A DNA stretch of 64,000 nt from CATOSK01 sp034423195 (GCA_034423195.1 DAOUIZ010000051.1:1-64000); one strand, 5' to 3'; positions 49,012 through 58,896 are shown, counted from the first letter of the stretch. Notes: generated from the sequence alone by a model not told the origin. A program made the numbers and translations.

Positions 49012-49296
49012 CTACCTCACCCCGCTCCGGCGCTCGGAGCGTGCCACATGGCCCCGGTAGGTCCGCGTGGGAGAGAACTCTCCCAAACGGTGTCCCACCA
49101 TGTTCTCTGTGATGAAAACCGGAACGTGCCGGCGGCCGTCGTGGACCCCCAGGGTCAGCCCCACCATCTCGGGCATGATCATCGATGCCCGAGACCATGT
49201 GCGGATAACGGTCTGGGCCCCGGATTGCTGGACTGCCAGCACCTTCTTCATCAGCTTGGCCTCGACGTAAGGCCCCTTTTTCACCGATCTGGACAT
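49012..49296 (-). CDS. rpsS: 30S ribosomal protein S19
   Basis: 94 residues: MSRSVKKGPYVEAKLMKKVL, TWSRASMIMPEMVGLTLGVH, FITENMVGHRLGEFSPTRTY. Exact family features and length. Confidence 0.98.
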   Translation of the reverse strand: MSRSVKKGPYVEAKLMKKVLAVQQSGAQTVIRTWSRASMIMPEMVGLTLGVHDGRRHVPVFITENMVGHRLGEFSPTRTYRGHVARSERRSGVR

Positions 49297-49301
49297 GTTC
49301 C

Positions 49302-50132
49302 CTACCGTCTTCTGGCCCTCACGACAAACCTGCCGGAGGCCTTCTTCTTGTTCCTTGTCTTGTGTCCCAGCGTTGGCTTCCCCGTTGGCGACTTCGGGCC
49401 AGGCATCCCGATGGGAGACCGGCCTTCCCCGCCGCCGTGCGGATGGTCCACCGGATTCTTGGCCACTCCGCGAACATGCGGCCGGCGTCCCAGGTGGCGG
49501 CTGCGCCCGGCTTTGCCCAAGCTCTCGTTCTTGTGGTCGGGATTGGACAGTTGCCCGATGCTCGCCCGGCAGTTCAGCAGCACCCGCCGCATCTCGCCGG
49601 AAGGCAGCCTCAGCAGAACGTACTCACCTTCCCGCGACAGTACCTGCGCCGACGCTCCCGCGCTCCGCACCATTTGCCCGCCCCGGTCCGGCGTTAGCTC
49701 CACGTTATGTACCACTGTGCCGGTGGGAATGTTCCGCAGGCGGAGCGAATTCCCGGGCTTGATCTCCGACCCCGGTCCCGCCTGGATCCAGTCGTCAACC
49801 TGCAGCCCCACCGGGGCCAGGATGTAGCTCTTCTCCCCGTCCGCGTAGTAGATAAGCGCAATCCGCGTCGTTCGGTTGGGGTCGTACTCTATCGACACCA
49901 CCCGGCCCGGAACGCCTTCCTTCCGCCGCTTGAAATCGATAAGCCGGTACATCCGCCTGGGACCGCCGCCGCGGCTTTGGGTGGTAATCCGCCCCTTGTT
50001 GTTCCGGCCGCCGTGCTTGGCCAGCGGGGTCAGCAGGGACTTTTCCGGCTTTCTCCGGGTAATCTCTTCAAAGGACGGCCGCACCGCGTTGCGTGTGCCC
50101 GGGGTAATCGGCCTTAGGTTCTTCAGAGGCAT
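49302..50132 (-). CDS. rplB: 50S ribosomal protein L2
   Basis: 276 residues: LKNLRPITPGTRNAVRPSFE, GRNNKGRITTQSRGGGPRRM, and GVAKNPVDHPHGGGEGRSPI, which carries the conserved His near the peptidyl-transferase centre. Full length. Confidence 0.98.
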   Translation of the reverse strand: MPLKNLRPITPGTRNAVRPSFEEITRRKPEKSLLTPLAKHGGRNNKGRITTQSRGGGPRRMYRLIDFKRRKEGVPGRVVSIEYDPNRTTRIALIYYADGEKSYILAPVGLQVDDWIQAGPGSEIKPGNSLRLRNIPTGTVVHNVELTPDRGGQMVRSAGASAQVLSREGEYVLLRLPSGEMRRVLLNCRASIGQLSNPDHKNESLGKAGRSRHLGRRPHVRGVAKNPVDHPHGGGEGRSPIGMPGPKSPTGKPTLGHKTRNKKKASGRFVVRARRR

Positions 50133-50162
50133 AACTATTCCCTTTCGGGTTCGGGCCCCGCC

Positions 50163-50447
50163 CTACAACCCCTCGACCAGGGTGATGCGGTCACCGGGTT
50201 TCAGCGTGACCACCGCCTTCTTGATGTCGGGCATCTTCTTAATGCGCGGGCCGTACCGCTTCCGCTTCCCGTGCTGCTTCGTAATGTTCACGTCCGTCAC
50301 GGTCACGTTGAAGTTCTTCTCCACCGCTTCCTTGACCTGGATCTTGTTGGCCCGCGGATCAATCTGGAAGGTGTACCTCCCCGATTCCTGCAGGAGAGTG
50401 CTCTTCTCTGTGATGGTTGGCTTGAGCAAAACCTGGTAGATGTTCAT
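50163..50447 (-). CDS. rplW: 50S ribosomal protein L23
   Basis: 94 residues: VLLKPTITEKSTLLQESGRY, FQIDPRANKIQVKEAVEKNF, VTVTDVNITKQHGKRKRYGP. Exit-tunnel protein that docks trigger factor and SRP. ATG shares one base with the rplD stop (TAATG). Confidence 0.97.
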   Translation of the reverse strand: MNIYQVLLKPTITEKSTLLQESGRYTFQIDPRANKIQVKEAVEKNFNVTVTDVNITKQHGKRKRYGPRIKKMPDIKKAVVTLKPGDRITLVEGL

Positions 50448-51151
50448 TACTCGGCCTCACCTTCGACGCCGTCCTCGGAAGCGGCGCCCTCGGGTGCTGC
50501 ACCCACTCGACGGCCTCCTCGGGTTATCTCCGCCGTCCAGAAGGTCTCGGCCTTCTGTGCCGCCGCCACCGTCATTATCAGCGTTTGCCGCTTCAGCAGA
50601 TCGTTGGCGTTCAGCTGGTTCAGCGGCAGCGTCCAGATTCCCTTGATGTTGTGCGCTCCCCGGGTCACCGCGCTGTCTGGACCGTCCGTCACCACCAGAG
50701 CCGAGCCCGTGATCCCCAGGCTGGCCAGCAGGCTCACCATTGACTTCGTCTTGCCGTCCTGCCGGTCCATGCTGTCGACGCACACCAGGTTCCCCAGGCG
50801 GGCCTTCTCCGACAGTACGCACTTCACCGCCTGCCGGCGCATCCGCTTCGGCAACGCCTTGCGGTAATCCCGGGGATGCGGCCCGAAGACTACCCCGCCG
50901 TGACGCCATTGCGGCGAACGGGTGCTGCCCTGGCGCGCCCGCCCCGTGTGCTTCTGAATCCACGGCTTGCGCCCGCCGCCGGACACCTGGCTCCTGGTCT
51001 TGGTGTCGTGGGTGCCCTGGCGCTTGTTCCCCTGGTAGATCACCACCGCCTGGTGTACCAGGGTCTGGTTCATGGGAACGTCAAAGACCGCATCGTTGAG
51101 CGCGATGGTGTCTATCGTTTCCCCGTCTTGGTTCTTGACCGGAATATCCAT
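50447..51151 (-). CDS. rplD: 50S ribosomal protein L4
   Basis: 234 residues: LNDAVFDVPMNQTLVHQAVV, YQGNKRQGTHDTKTRSQVSG, GRARQGSTRSPQWRHGGVVF and GPHPRDYRKALPKRMRRQAV. The C terminus carries a short acidic tail (ASEDGVEGEAE). In some bacteria L4 represses the S10 operon. Confidence 0.97.
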   Translation of the reverse strand: MDIPVKNQDGETIDTIALNDAVFDVPMNQTLVHQAVVIYQGNKRQGTHDTKTRSQVSGGGRKPWIQKHTGRARQGSTRSPQWRHGGVVFGPHPRDYRKALPKRMRRQAVKCVLSEKARLGNLVCVDSMDRQDGKTKSMVSLLASLGITGSALVVTDGPDSAVTRGAHNIKGIWTLPLNQLNANDLLKRQTLIMTVAAAQKAETFWTAEITRGGRRVGAAPEGAASEDGVEGEAE

Positions 51152-51168
51152 AACTGGCTTGAAGTCTC

Positions 51169-51804
51169 CTAACTTGCGGCGGCCACCGACCTGCCCGTTT
51201 TCCTGATGGTCAATAGACCGTTCGGCGCGCCGGGGACTCCGCCCTTCACCATAAGCAGGTTCCGCTCCGGGTCAACCTGGATAACCTGCAGCTTCTTCAC
51301 CGTGATTCGGACATTCCCCATGTGCCCCGACATCTTCAACCCCTTGAACACCTTGCCCGGGGTCGTTCCTCCTCCGATGGAGCCGGGCGCCCTGGCCCGG
51401 TCGGACTGCCCGTGGGTCCGTGGGCCGCCGCCGAAGCCATGCCGCTTCATGGTCCCGGCAAACCCCCGCCCCTTGGACCGCCCGATAACGTCCACCAGCT
51501 CACCCGGTTGGAAGATGTCCGCCTTGATTTCCTGTCCCACGGCCAGGTCGCCCGTGTTGTCGGACTTCACTTCCCGCAGGTACCGAAGGTTCTTTACGTT
51601 CTTCAAGTGCCCGGCCCGGGGCTTGTTGAGCTTCTTCACCTCGTCAAACCCTACCTGGACCGCCTCGTATCCGTCCGTTTCCCGCGTTTTGATCTGGGTC
51701 ACGTAGCAAGGCCCGGCTTGGATCACCGTCACGGGCACCACGTTGCCCGACGGATCAAAAATGTGCGTCATGCCGACTTTTTTGCCCAGGAATGACCGGA
51801 GCAT
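51169..51804 (-). CDS. rplC: 50S ribosomal protein L3
   Basis: 211 residues from ATG 51804: MLRSFLGKKVGMTHIFDPSG, GFAGTMKRHGFGGGPRTHGQ, RAPGSIGGGTTPGKVFKGLK. An upstream in-frame start at 51870 would add 22 non-conserved residues; AAGGACAGG lies before the chosen ATG. Confidence 0.95.
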   Translation of the reverse strand: MLRSFLGKKVGMTHIFDPSGNVVPVTVIQAGPCYVTQIKTRETDGYEAVQVGFDEVKKLNKPRAGHLKNVKNLRYLREVKSDNTGDLAVGQEIKADIFQPGELVDVIGRSKGRGFAGTMKRHGFGGGPRTHGQSDRARAPGSIGGGTTPGKVFKGLKMSGHMGNVRITVKKLQVIQVDPERNLLMVKGGVPGAPNGLLTIRKTGRSVAAAS

Positions 51805-51915
51805 GGTTAACACCTGTCCTTGGTTCAGATCCGCGGCCCGCGCCTCGATGATGCGGCCCGCCGTGGCCAACCCCGGTGGGTTGGCGGTTCACCTTCCGCT
51901 AGAGCTTGTTTGCCA

Positions 51916-52227
51916 CTAGAGCTTGATGGAAATATCAACCCCCGCCGGCAGGTTCAACCGGGTCAGCGAGTCGATTGTCTTGGAGGTCGGCTCCAGGATG
52001 TCCACCAGCCGTTTGTGCGTCCGTATCTCGAAATGTTCCCGCGAGTCCTTGTCCACGTGCGGCCCCCGGATTACGCAGAAACGCCGGATGTGCGTCGGAA
52101 GCGGCACCGGCCCCGCGATGCGGGCGCCCGTCCTTTCCGCCGTCTCCACTATCTGTTCCGTGGAGGTGTCCAGCATCTTGTGATCGAACGCCTTGAGGAT
52201 AATTCGTACTTTTTGTCTGGTAACCAT
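51916..52227 (-). CDS. rpsJ: 30S ribosomal protein S10
   Basis: 103 residues: VRIILKAFDHKMLDTSTEQI, GARIAGPVPLPTHIRRFCVI, HKRLVDILEPTSKTIDSLTR. First gene of the S10 block, directly after fusA; tuf is not between them. Confidence 0.97.
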   Translation of the reverse strand: MVTRQKVRIILKAFDHKMLDTSTEQIVETAERTGARIAGPVPLPTHIRRFCVIRGPHVDKDSREHFEIRTHKRLVDILEPTSKTIDSLTRLNLPAGVDISIKL

Positions 52228-52267
52228 TCTTCCAGTTTCTTCCGTTTGCCGCTTCGCGCTGGCGCTT

Positions 52268-54352
52268 TTAGACTTTTCTGACCAACTGCTGCGCCACGTG
52301 ATCCGGCACCGGTTCGTAGTACTTGAACTCCATGCTATACGATGCCCGCCCGCTGCTCAGGGACCGGAGCGCGGTGGTGTAGGCGAATGTCTCCCCCAGG
52401 GGAATCATCGTCCTTACCGTTTGGAGATCGTTCTCGCCTTCAATGTTCCTGATTTGGGCCCGGCGGGTCCCCAGGTCCCCGATTATCTCCCCCAGGAACT
52501 CCCCCGGGGTAACGATTTCCATTTCCACCATCGGCTCCAGGAGCACCGGCTTTGCCCGGTTGGCTCCCTGCCTGATGGCCAGCATCCCGGCGCTTCGGAA
52601 GGCCATCTCCGAAGAGTCCACCGTGTGGTAGCTTCCGTCAACCAGCCGTACCTTGACGTCAACCAGCGGATACCCGCCCAGCGGCCCGCTCTGCAGCGCC
52701 TGCTTCACACCGGCTTCCACCGCCGGAATGTATTCCCGGGGAATCACGCCGCCGGTTATTCCGTTCTCGAACACGATCCCTTCGCCGCGTTCCAGCGGTT
52801 CCATTTCCAGCCAAACGTGGCCGAACTGCCCGTGCCCGCCGGTCTGCCGCACGAACCGCCCTTCGGTCCGGATGGCCTGCGTAAAGGTTTCCCGGTACGA
52901 AACCCTGGGCGCCCCGACCCGGGCTTCCACCTTGAACTCCCGGCGCATCCTGTCCACCAGGACCTCGAGGTGCAGTTCGCCCATCCCCGATATGACCGTC
53001 TGTCCGGTCTCTTCGTTGAAAATCACCTGGAACGTCGGGTCTTCGTCGGAAAGTTTGTGCAGGGCATCCGACAGCTTGTCCTGGTCCGCCCTGGTGTCGG
53101 GCTCAATCGCAATGGATACCACCGGCTCCGGGAACGTTGGCGGCTCCAGGATAACGGGCTTGAAGTCGGTGCAGATCGTGTCGCCGGTGAATGTGTCCTT
53201 CAACCCCACCGCCGCGCAGATTTGCCCCGCCGTGACCTCCTCCAGTTCCTCCCGGTGGTTGGCGTGCATCCTCAGCAGCCGGCCCATTCGCTCCCGCTTC
53301 GATTTGGTCACGTTCAGGACCGACGCACCGGCCTTGACCTCGCCGGAATAAACTCTCAGGAATACCAGCCGCCCAACGTAGGGGTCCGTGACGACCTTGA
53401 AGGCCAGCGCCGAAAACGGCTCCCTCGCGTCCGGGAATCTCTCCACCGGCTCCTCGGTCTTGGCATCCACCGCTTCCACCGGGGGCACATCCTCGGGAGA
53501 AGGCAGGAATGACACTATCCCGTCGAGCAGCGGTTGAATTCCCATCCCCCGGAGCGCCGTTCCGCACAGCACCGGCACCAGGTCCTGTTGCACGGTTGCG
53601 TGCCGGAGGGCTTCCTTCAGGTCCTCTTCGCCAATCTCCTCGCCTTCCAGGTAGCGGATCAGCAGCCCCTCGTCCGTCTCGACAATTTTTTCGATCATCG
53701 ACTGGCGGTATTGCTCGTACTGCTGGCGGTAGTCATCCGGCACCGGCCCGATCTCCGACAGGTCCAGCCCTTGCTCGCCAAGCCCGTCCTTCCCGTACTG
53801 GAACGAACGGCCTCCGATCAGGTCTATGACACCCTGGAACTGGTCTTCTTCTCCCATGGGCAACTGTATCGCAACCGGATTGGCCCGCAGCCGCCGCCTC
53901 ATGGAATCAATCGTCCGCTCGTAGCTGGCGCCCACCCGGTCCATTTTGTTGACGAAGGCGATTCTCGGCACCTTGTAGGTATCGGCCTGCCGCCACACCG
54001 TTTCCGACTGCGGCTGGACCCCCGCCACCGCGTCCAGGACGACGATGCCGCCGTCCAGCACCCGCAGGCTCCGTTCCACTTCAGCCGTGAAGTCCACGTG
54101 CCCCGGCGTGTCTATGATGTTGACCCGGTGGTCGTTCCAGTAGGTCGTGGTGGCCGCCGCAGTGATCGTGATGCCCCGTTCCCTTTCCTGGGGCATCCAG
54201 TCCATCGCCGTGGTCCCCTCGTCCACGCCGCCGACTTTCCGGATCCTTCCCGTCAGATACAGGACGCGCTCCGTGACCGTCGTCTTGCCGGCGTCGATGT
54301 GGGCTATGAACCCGATGTTTCGAATTTTGCTGGTTGGTACGGTGGTTTCCAT
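52268..54352 (-). CDS. fusA: Elongation factor G
   Basis: 694 residues. GTPase motifs: IGFIAHIDAGKTTVTERVLY (P-loop), DTPGHVDF, FVNKMDR. Domain IV includes YRETFTQAIRTEGRFVRQTG and VDVKVRLVDGSYHTVDSSEM. It catalyses ribosomal translocation. Only one EF-G is seen in this window. Length and motifs fit standard EF-G. Confidence 0.97.
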   Translation of the reverse strand: METTVPTSKIRNIGFIAHIDAGKTTVTERVLYLTGRIRKVGGVDEGTTAMDWMPQERERGITITAAATTTYWNDHRVNIIDTPGHVDFTAEVERSLRVLDGGIVVLDAVAGVQPQSETVWRQADTYKVPRIAFVNKMDRVGASYERTIDSMRRRLRANPVAIQLPMGEEDQFQGVIDLIGGRSFQYGKDGLGEQGLDLSEIGPVPDDYRQQYEQYRQSMIEKIVETDEGLLIRYLEGEEIGEEDLKEALRHATVQQDLVPVLCGTALRGMGIQPLLDGIVSFLPSPEDVPPVEAVDAKTEEPVERFPDAREPFSALAFKVVTDPYVGRLVFLRVYSGEVKAGASVLNVTKSKRERMGRLLRMHANHREELEEVTAGQICAAVGLKDTFTGDTICTDFKPVILEPPTFPEPVVSIAIEPDTRADQDKLSDALHKLSDEDPTFQVIFNEETGQTVISGMGELHLEVLVDRMRREFKVEARVGAPRVSYRETFTQAIRTEGRFVRQTGGHGQFGHVWLEMEPLERGEGIVFENGITGGVIPREYIPAVEAGVKQALQSGPLGGYPLVDVKVRLVDGSYHTVDSSEMAFRSAGMLAIRQGANRAKPVLLEPMVEMEIVTPGEFLGEIIGDLGTRRAQIRNIEGENDLQTVRTMIPLGETFAYTTALRSLSSGRASYSMEFKYYEPVPDHVAQQLVRKV

Positions 54353-54476
54353 GGGGTTGTTCTGATTAGCTCCGTTGCTGGGACCCGATTTGCTCGTGTG
54401 TGGGCGTTGGACTGTTGGCTTTCAGTTAATCAGGTGTTCGGCAGCAGCCGACTGGATTCCTTGGCGTCAGCCGTTC

Positions 54477-54947
54477 TTACCGCCGGTAATGCACGAAGGC
54501 CCGGTTAGCCTCCGCCATCCGGTGCAGTTCTTCCCGGCGCCGCACCGCGGAACCCTCTCCCCGGGATGCGTCCATGAACTCCGTCGCCAGGCTGCGGCGC
54601 ATCGGCGTTCCCTTGCGTCCCCGGGCGCCCCGGATAATCCACCGCATCGCCAGCGCCTCGCTCCGGTTCGTCCGCAGTTCCTGCGGCACTTGATAAGTTG
54701 CCCCGCCTATCCGGCGGGGCTTCACTTCCACAATAGGGGTGGCATTGCGTATGGCCTGCTCAAAGATTTCCATAGGATCCCGCCGGGACTCTTCGCGGAT
54801 GATGTCCAGCGCATTATAGACCAGCCGCTGTGCGGTGGACTTCTTGCCCTTGAGCATGAGCCTGTTGATGAACCGGGCCAAGACCAGGTTGTTGTACCTG
54901 GGATCGGGTGGAATTATTCGCGGTTCCGCTCTTCTTCTTCTGGACAT
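54477..54947 (-). CDS. rpsG: 30S ribosomal protein S7
   Basis: 156 residues: PRIIPPDPRYNNLVLARFIN, LMLKGKKSTAQRLVYNALDI, VKPRRIGGATYQVPQELRTN, and KREELHRMAEANRAF-like end. Head-assembly protein of the small subunit. A 124-bp gap follows before fusA. Confidence 0.97.
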   Translation of the reverse strand: MSRRRRAEPRIIPPDPRYNNLVLARFINRLMLKGKKSTAQRLVYNALDIIREESRRDPMEIFEQAIRNATPIVEVKPRRIGGATYQVPQELRTNRSEALAMRWIIRGARGRKGTPMRRSLATEFMDASRGEGSAVRRREELHRMAEANRAFVHYRR

Positions 54948-55033
54948 GGGACCCTTCCCCTGAAAATAATCTGGCCTGGTTGCTTCGGATTCCCCTCAAC
55001 AACCGGCCAGCTTTGGCAAGCCTTCCTGCTGGT

Positions 55034-55441
55034 TTACCGCCTGGCTCCGTACTTGCTGCGGCCTCGCCTCCGGCCCTGCACGCCTTCCGTGTCCAGTGCG
55101 CTTCGGACAACGTGGTATCGGACTCCCGGCAGGTCCTTCACGCGGCCTCCCCGCACCAGCACCACCGAGTGCTCCTGCAGGTTGTGGCCTTCCCCGCCGA
55201 TATAAGCGGTCACTTCCACGCCGTTGGTCAACCGGACTCGGCATATCTTCCGCAGCGCCGAGTTGGGCTTCTTGGGCGTCATCGTCCGCACCTGAATGCA
55301 GACTCCCCGCCGTTGCGGGCATCCCGGGCCCCATTTCGTCCTGTTCTTCAGCGAGTTCTGGACCCAGTGCAGCGCCGGTGCTTTGGTGCCCTTCTTCGAA
55401 GGGCTCCGCCCTTTGCGGACCAGTTGGTTTACAGTTGGCAT
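55034..55441 (-). CDS. rpsL: 30S ribosomal protein S12
   Basis: 135 residues: MPTVNQLVRKGRSPSKKGTK, KKPNSALRKICRVRLTNGVE (with the Lys often changed in streptomycin resistance, here wild type), and VLVRGGRVKDLPGVRYHVVR. First gene of the ribosomal superoperon, with a promoter 46 bp upstream. rpoB and rpoC are not adjacent. Confidence 0.98.
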   Translation of the reverse strand: MPTVNQLVRKGRSPSKKGTKAPALHWVQNSLKNRTKWGPGCPQRRGVCIQVRTMTPKKPNSALRKICRVRLTNGVEVTAYIGGEGHNLQEHSVVLVRGGRVKDLPGVRYHVVRSALDTEGVQGRRRGRSKYGARR

Positions 55442-55486
55442 AACTCGTTCACATCTTTCCGAGCAATCGGTTGCGCATAAACCGGA

Positions 55487-55515
55487 ATGTTACAAACAAT
55501 CAGCGGCGATGTCAA
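55487..55515 (-). promoter_or_regulatory. Promoter of the ribosomal superoperon
   Basis: On the minus strand TTGACA (55515-55510), 17-bp spacer, TAACAT (55492-55487). It drives rpsL and probably the whole run to rpsI. It diverges from the ileS promoter. The gap 55442-55782 also holds a tandem 12-bp repeat, TTATATCACGCC, at 55620-55631 and 55632-55643. Confidence 0.75.
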
Positions 55516-55712
55516 CCGCAGAAGCAACTCGCACCGGCAAGTCTCAAAGCGAACTGCAGCCCGGTGGCATCCCGTGGAACCCTGGAGTTCCGATGATGCG
55601 TACTGCTAGGGGCCGCCGATTATATCACGCCTTATATCACGCCGCAGGGGATTGGAAAGCTGCGCCACCCCAACCACGGAACGCTGCCGCATCGGAAGGC
55701 GTCTCCCAATCT

Positions 55713-55739
55713 TTGTCTCCCGGGTCTTTAATGTATAAT
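55713..55739 (+). promoter_or_regulatory. Promoter for ileS-mutM
   Basis: A perfect TATAAT at 55734-55739 with TTGTCT at 55713-55718, 15 bp apart (16 bp if TTTGTC is used). The ileS start codon is 44 bp downstream. No T-box leader is visible in the short leader. Confidence 0.55.
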
Positions 55740-55782
55740 GCCCTTGCCAAAATACTTTCCTTGCCCAGAGGTTGTCTCCACT

Positions 55783-58700
55783 ATGTTCAAGCCCGTTTCC
55801 AGCCGGGTCAGCTTCCCGGAAATGGACGCACGAGTCCTCGATTTTTGGAAGCAGGAAGACATCTTCCGTCGCTCCGAGTCCGAGAGGGCCGGCGGCCCTC
55901 TCTTCATGCTTTTTGAAGGGCCCCCCACCGCCAACGGCAGCCCCGGCATCCATCACGTCCTCGCCCGCGTCTTCAAGGACGTCATCTGCCGCCACCGCAC
56001 CATGAAAGGCTACCGCTGCATCAGGAAAGGCGGCTGGGACACCCACGGCCTCCCCGTCGAGCTCGAGATCGAAAAGGAGCTTGGCCTTACCTCCAAGCGT
56101 GAGATCGAGGAGTACGGCATCGAGAAATTCAACGCCCAGTGCCGCGACAGCGTCTTCCGATACGTCAAGGACTGGGAGGTCCTCACCGACCGCATCGGCT
56201 TCTGGGTGGACATGGACGACCCCTACGTCACCCTGGAAAACGACTACATTGAAAGCGGCTGGTGGATCATCAAGCAGCTTTGGGACAAGGGGCTCGTCTA
56301 TCAGGGCCTGCGCGGCACTCCCCACTGCCCCCGCTGCGAGACCAGCCTCAGTTCCCACGAGGTCGCCCTTGGCTACAAGGACGACACCCCCGATCCCTCT
56401 GTCTTCCCCAAGTTCCGGGTCAACACCTGGATTGACGGCTCCACCCTTGAAATCCCAACCTGTCTCCTTGCCTGGACCACCACACCCTGGACCCTCCCCG
56501 GCAACACGGCTCTCGCCGTCGACGCCTCCGCCGAATACTCCGTCGTCGAGATGGAAGGCCCCAATGGGCCGGAACGCCTCGTTGTCGCCTCCGCCCTGGT
56601 CGAAAAGGCCATTCAGGGAGAGTACACCGTCGTCGCCACCGTCTCCGGCCACGACCTCGTCGGACTCACCTACCAACCCCTCTACGACCCCTTCCAGTAC
56701 GGGGCCGATGTCCGCCATTTCGTCGAACAGGTCGGCGAGGACGGCGGCGCCGTCACCGTCCTCGAACCCTCCGATGGCTTCCAGCCCCGGGTTGTTGACG
56801 CCGACTTCGTTTCAATGGAGGACGGCACCGGCATCGTCCACATCGCCCCCGCCTTTGGCGACGAGGACCTGAACCTGGGCCGCAACCGCCTCCTCTCCTT
56901 CGTCCAGGAAGTCGACCTGCGCGGTGTCGTAACCGGCGATTACCCCTTCGCCGGCAAGTTCGTCAAGGACGCCGACCCTCTCATCATGGCGGACCTGGAG
57001 GAACGCGGCCTCCTACACCACAAGGGGACCTACCGACACACCTACCCCTTCTGCTGGCGCTGCGACACCCCCCTCCTCTACTACGCCAAGTCCTCCTGGT
57101 ATATCCGCACCACCGCCGTCAAGGACCGCCTCGTCAGCGGCAACGACGCCATCAACTGGTATCCCGGATACATCAAGGACGGCCGCTTCGGTGAATGGCT
57201 CCGCAACAACATCGACTGGGCCATCTCCCGCGAGCGTTACTGGGGCACCCCCATACCCATCTGGGAATGTCCCGATTGCCGCCGTCAGACCTGCGTCGGC
57301 AGCGTCGCTGAACTCGGAAAACACGCCTCCGCCGGTAGCCAGTCATCCGTGACCGGCCTCGACCTCCACCGGCCATTCGTGGATGACATAACCCTGGACT
57401 GCCCGGCCGAAGGGTGTCCCGGCATCATGCGCCGCATCCCCGAGGTAATGGACGCTTGGTTCGACTCGGGAGCCATGCCCTACGCTCAGTGGCACTACCC
57501 CTTCGACGACCCGTCCATGGACGACGACGGCCGCTTCCCCGCCGACTACATCTGCGAGGCCGTCGACCAGACCCGCGGCTGGTTCTACTCTCTCCACGCC
57601 CTCGGCACCCTCCTCAAGGACCAGCCTGCGTACGACAACGTCATCTGCCTCGGCCTCATCCTCGACGACCGGGGCCGCAAGATGAGCAAGCGCATCGGAA
57701 ACGTCGTTGACCCCAACACGGTCCTTGACGCCACCGGCGCGGACGCCCTCCGCTGGTATCTCTTCACCGCCTCTCACCCCGGCGAACCCCGCCGCTTCTC
57801 CGACCGGCTCGTCAACGAGACCCTCCGCCGCGTCCTCCTCACCCTGTGGAACGTCTACTCCTTCTTCACCAACTACGCCAACATCGACGGCTTCACCCCC
57901 GGCCAAATCCCGGCGGACTGGAAGCCCGAGAACGAGCTGGACCGCTGGATTCTTTCCGAGCTTAACCTCCTCATCACCCAGGTCGACGACCACCTGGAAA
58001 ACTACAGCCCCACCGACGCCGGCCGCCGCATCCAGGAGTTCATCGACGGCCTGTCCAACTGGTACGTCCGCCGCAGCCGCCGCCGCTTCTGGCGCAGCGA
58101 AAACGACGGGGACAAGCTCTCCGCCCACGCCACCCTCTACCAGTGCCTCGTCACCGTTGCCAAGCTCATGGCTCCTCTCGCGCCCTTCATGGCCGACGAG
58201 ATCTACCAGAACCTGGTTCGGACTAACGACCCGGACGCCCCCGCCAGCGTTCACCTGGCCGCCTTCCCCGTCGCCGACGATTCCCTGGTGGATGGCCGCC
58301 TCATGGATGCCACCCGCCTGGCCATGCGCGTCTCCAGCATGGGACGCGCCGCCCGCTCCCGCGCCGGTCTCAAGGTACGCCAGCCCCTGCCCGCCATCGT
58401 CGTCAAGCCCCGCCTCGAAGAGGAGGAGCAGTACCTGGAATGGGTCGAGTCCCAGGTCCTTGAGGAACTAAATGTCAAGGCCCTTCACGGCGTCTCCCAC
58501 CGGCCCGGCCTTTTCGACGAAGCCCGCGCCGCTGCCGGGGAAAACACCGACGCCATCCTGTCCATCGGCGGCTACTCCGTCAACCTGGAAGCCGGATACA
58601 TGGTCGCCCTCGACGCCACGGTAACCCCGGAGCTTGCCCAGGAAGGGCTTGCCCGCGAGGTCGCCCACCGTATCCAGAACCTCCGCAAGAGCGCCGGGTT

Positions 58701-58896
58701 CGACATCACCGACCGCATCGTCACCTACTACGAAGGGCCGGATGAGCTGGCCGCCGTCATGCAGGCCCACGGCCAGTACATCGGCGGAGAGACCCTGAGC
58801 GACGACCTTTCCCAGTCTCAACCCCCCGAAGATGCCCACTCCGAGACGCAGAAAATCGAGGGGATGGAAGTAACCCTCGCCGTCCGCCGCGTCTAG
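55783..58896 (+). CDS. ileS: Isoleucyl-tRNA synthetase
   Basis: 1037 residues, the long class Ia form. The HIGH-type motif is in PTANGSPGIHHVLARVFKDV, the KMSKS motif in DDRGRKMSKRIGNVVDPNTV. The tryptophan-rich block GGWDTHGLPVELEIEKELGL and the editing domain (LAWTTTPWTLPGNTALAV, with the T-rich editing peptide) are intact. Start set at ATG 55783 (MFKPVSSRVSFPEMDARVLD); an upstream in-frame ATG at 55738 overlaps the -10 box and is unlikely. Charges tRNA-Ile and clears mischarged valine. Confidence 0.96.
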   Translation: MFKPVSSRVSFPEMDARVLDFWKQEDIFRRSESERAGGPLFMLFEGPPTANGSPGIHHVLARVFKDVICRHRTMKGYRCIRKGGWDTHGLPVELEIEKELGLTSKREIEEYGIEKFNAQCRDSVFRYVKDWEVLTDRIGFWVDMDDPYVTLENDYIESGWWIIKQLWDKGLVYQGLRGTPHCPRCETSLSSHEVALGYKDDTPDPSVFPKFRVNTWIDGSTLEIPTCLLAWTTTPWTLPGNTALAVDASAEYSVVEMEGPNGPERLVVASALVEKAIQGEYTVVATVSGHDLVGLTYQPLYDPFQYGADVRHFVEQVGEDGGAVTVLEPSDGFQPRVVDADFVSMEDGTGIVHIAPAFGDEDLNLGRNRLLSFVQEVDLRGVVTGDYPFAGKFVKDADPLIMADLEERGLLHHKGTYRHTYPFCWRCDTPLLYYAKSSWYIRTTAVKDRLVSGNDAINWYPGYIKDGRFGEWLRNNIDWAISRERYWGTPIPIWECPDCRRQTCVGSVAELGKHASAGSQSSVTGLDLHRPFVDDITLDCPAEGCPGIMRRIPEVMDAWFDSGAMPYAQWHYPFDDPSMDDDGRFPADYICEAVDQTRGWFYSLHALGTLLKDQPAYDNVICLGLILDDRGRKMSKRIGNVVDPNTVLDATGADALRWYLFTASHPGEPRRFSDRLVNETLRRVLLTLWNVYSFFTNYANIDGFTPGQIPADWKPENELDRWILSELNLLITQVDDHLENYSPTDAGRRIQEFIDGLSNWYVRRSRRRFWRSENDGDKLSAHATLYQCLVTVAKLMAPLAPFMADEIYQNLVRTNDPDAPASVHLAAFPVADDSLVDGRLMDATRLAMRVSSMGRAARSRAGLKVRQPLPAIVVKPRLEEEEQYLEWVESQVLEELNVKALHGVSHRPGLFDEARAAAGENTDAILSIGGYSVNLEAGYMVALDATVTPELAQEGLAREVAHRIQNLRKSAGFDITDRIVTYYEGPDELAAVMQAHGQYIGGETLSDDLSQSQPPEDAHSETQKIEGMEVTLAVRRV

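Noticed and set aside
55620..55643. Tandem 12-bp TTATATCACGCC repeat as an operator
   Set aside because: Only two copies, not symmetric, and located upstream of rather than within the ileS promoter; too little to call a regulatory site.
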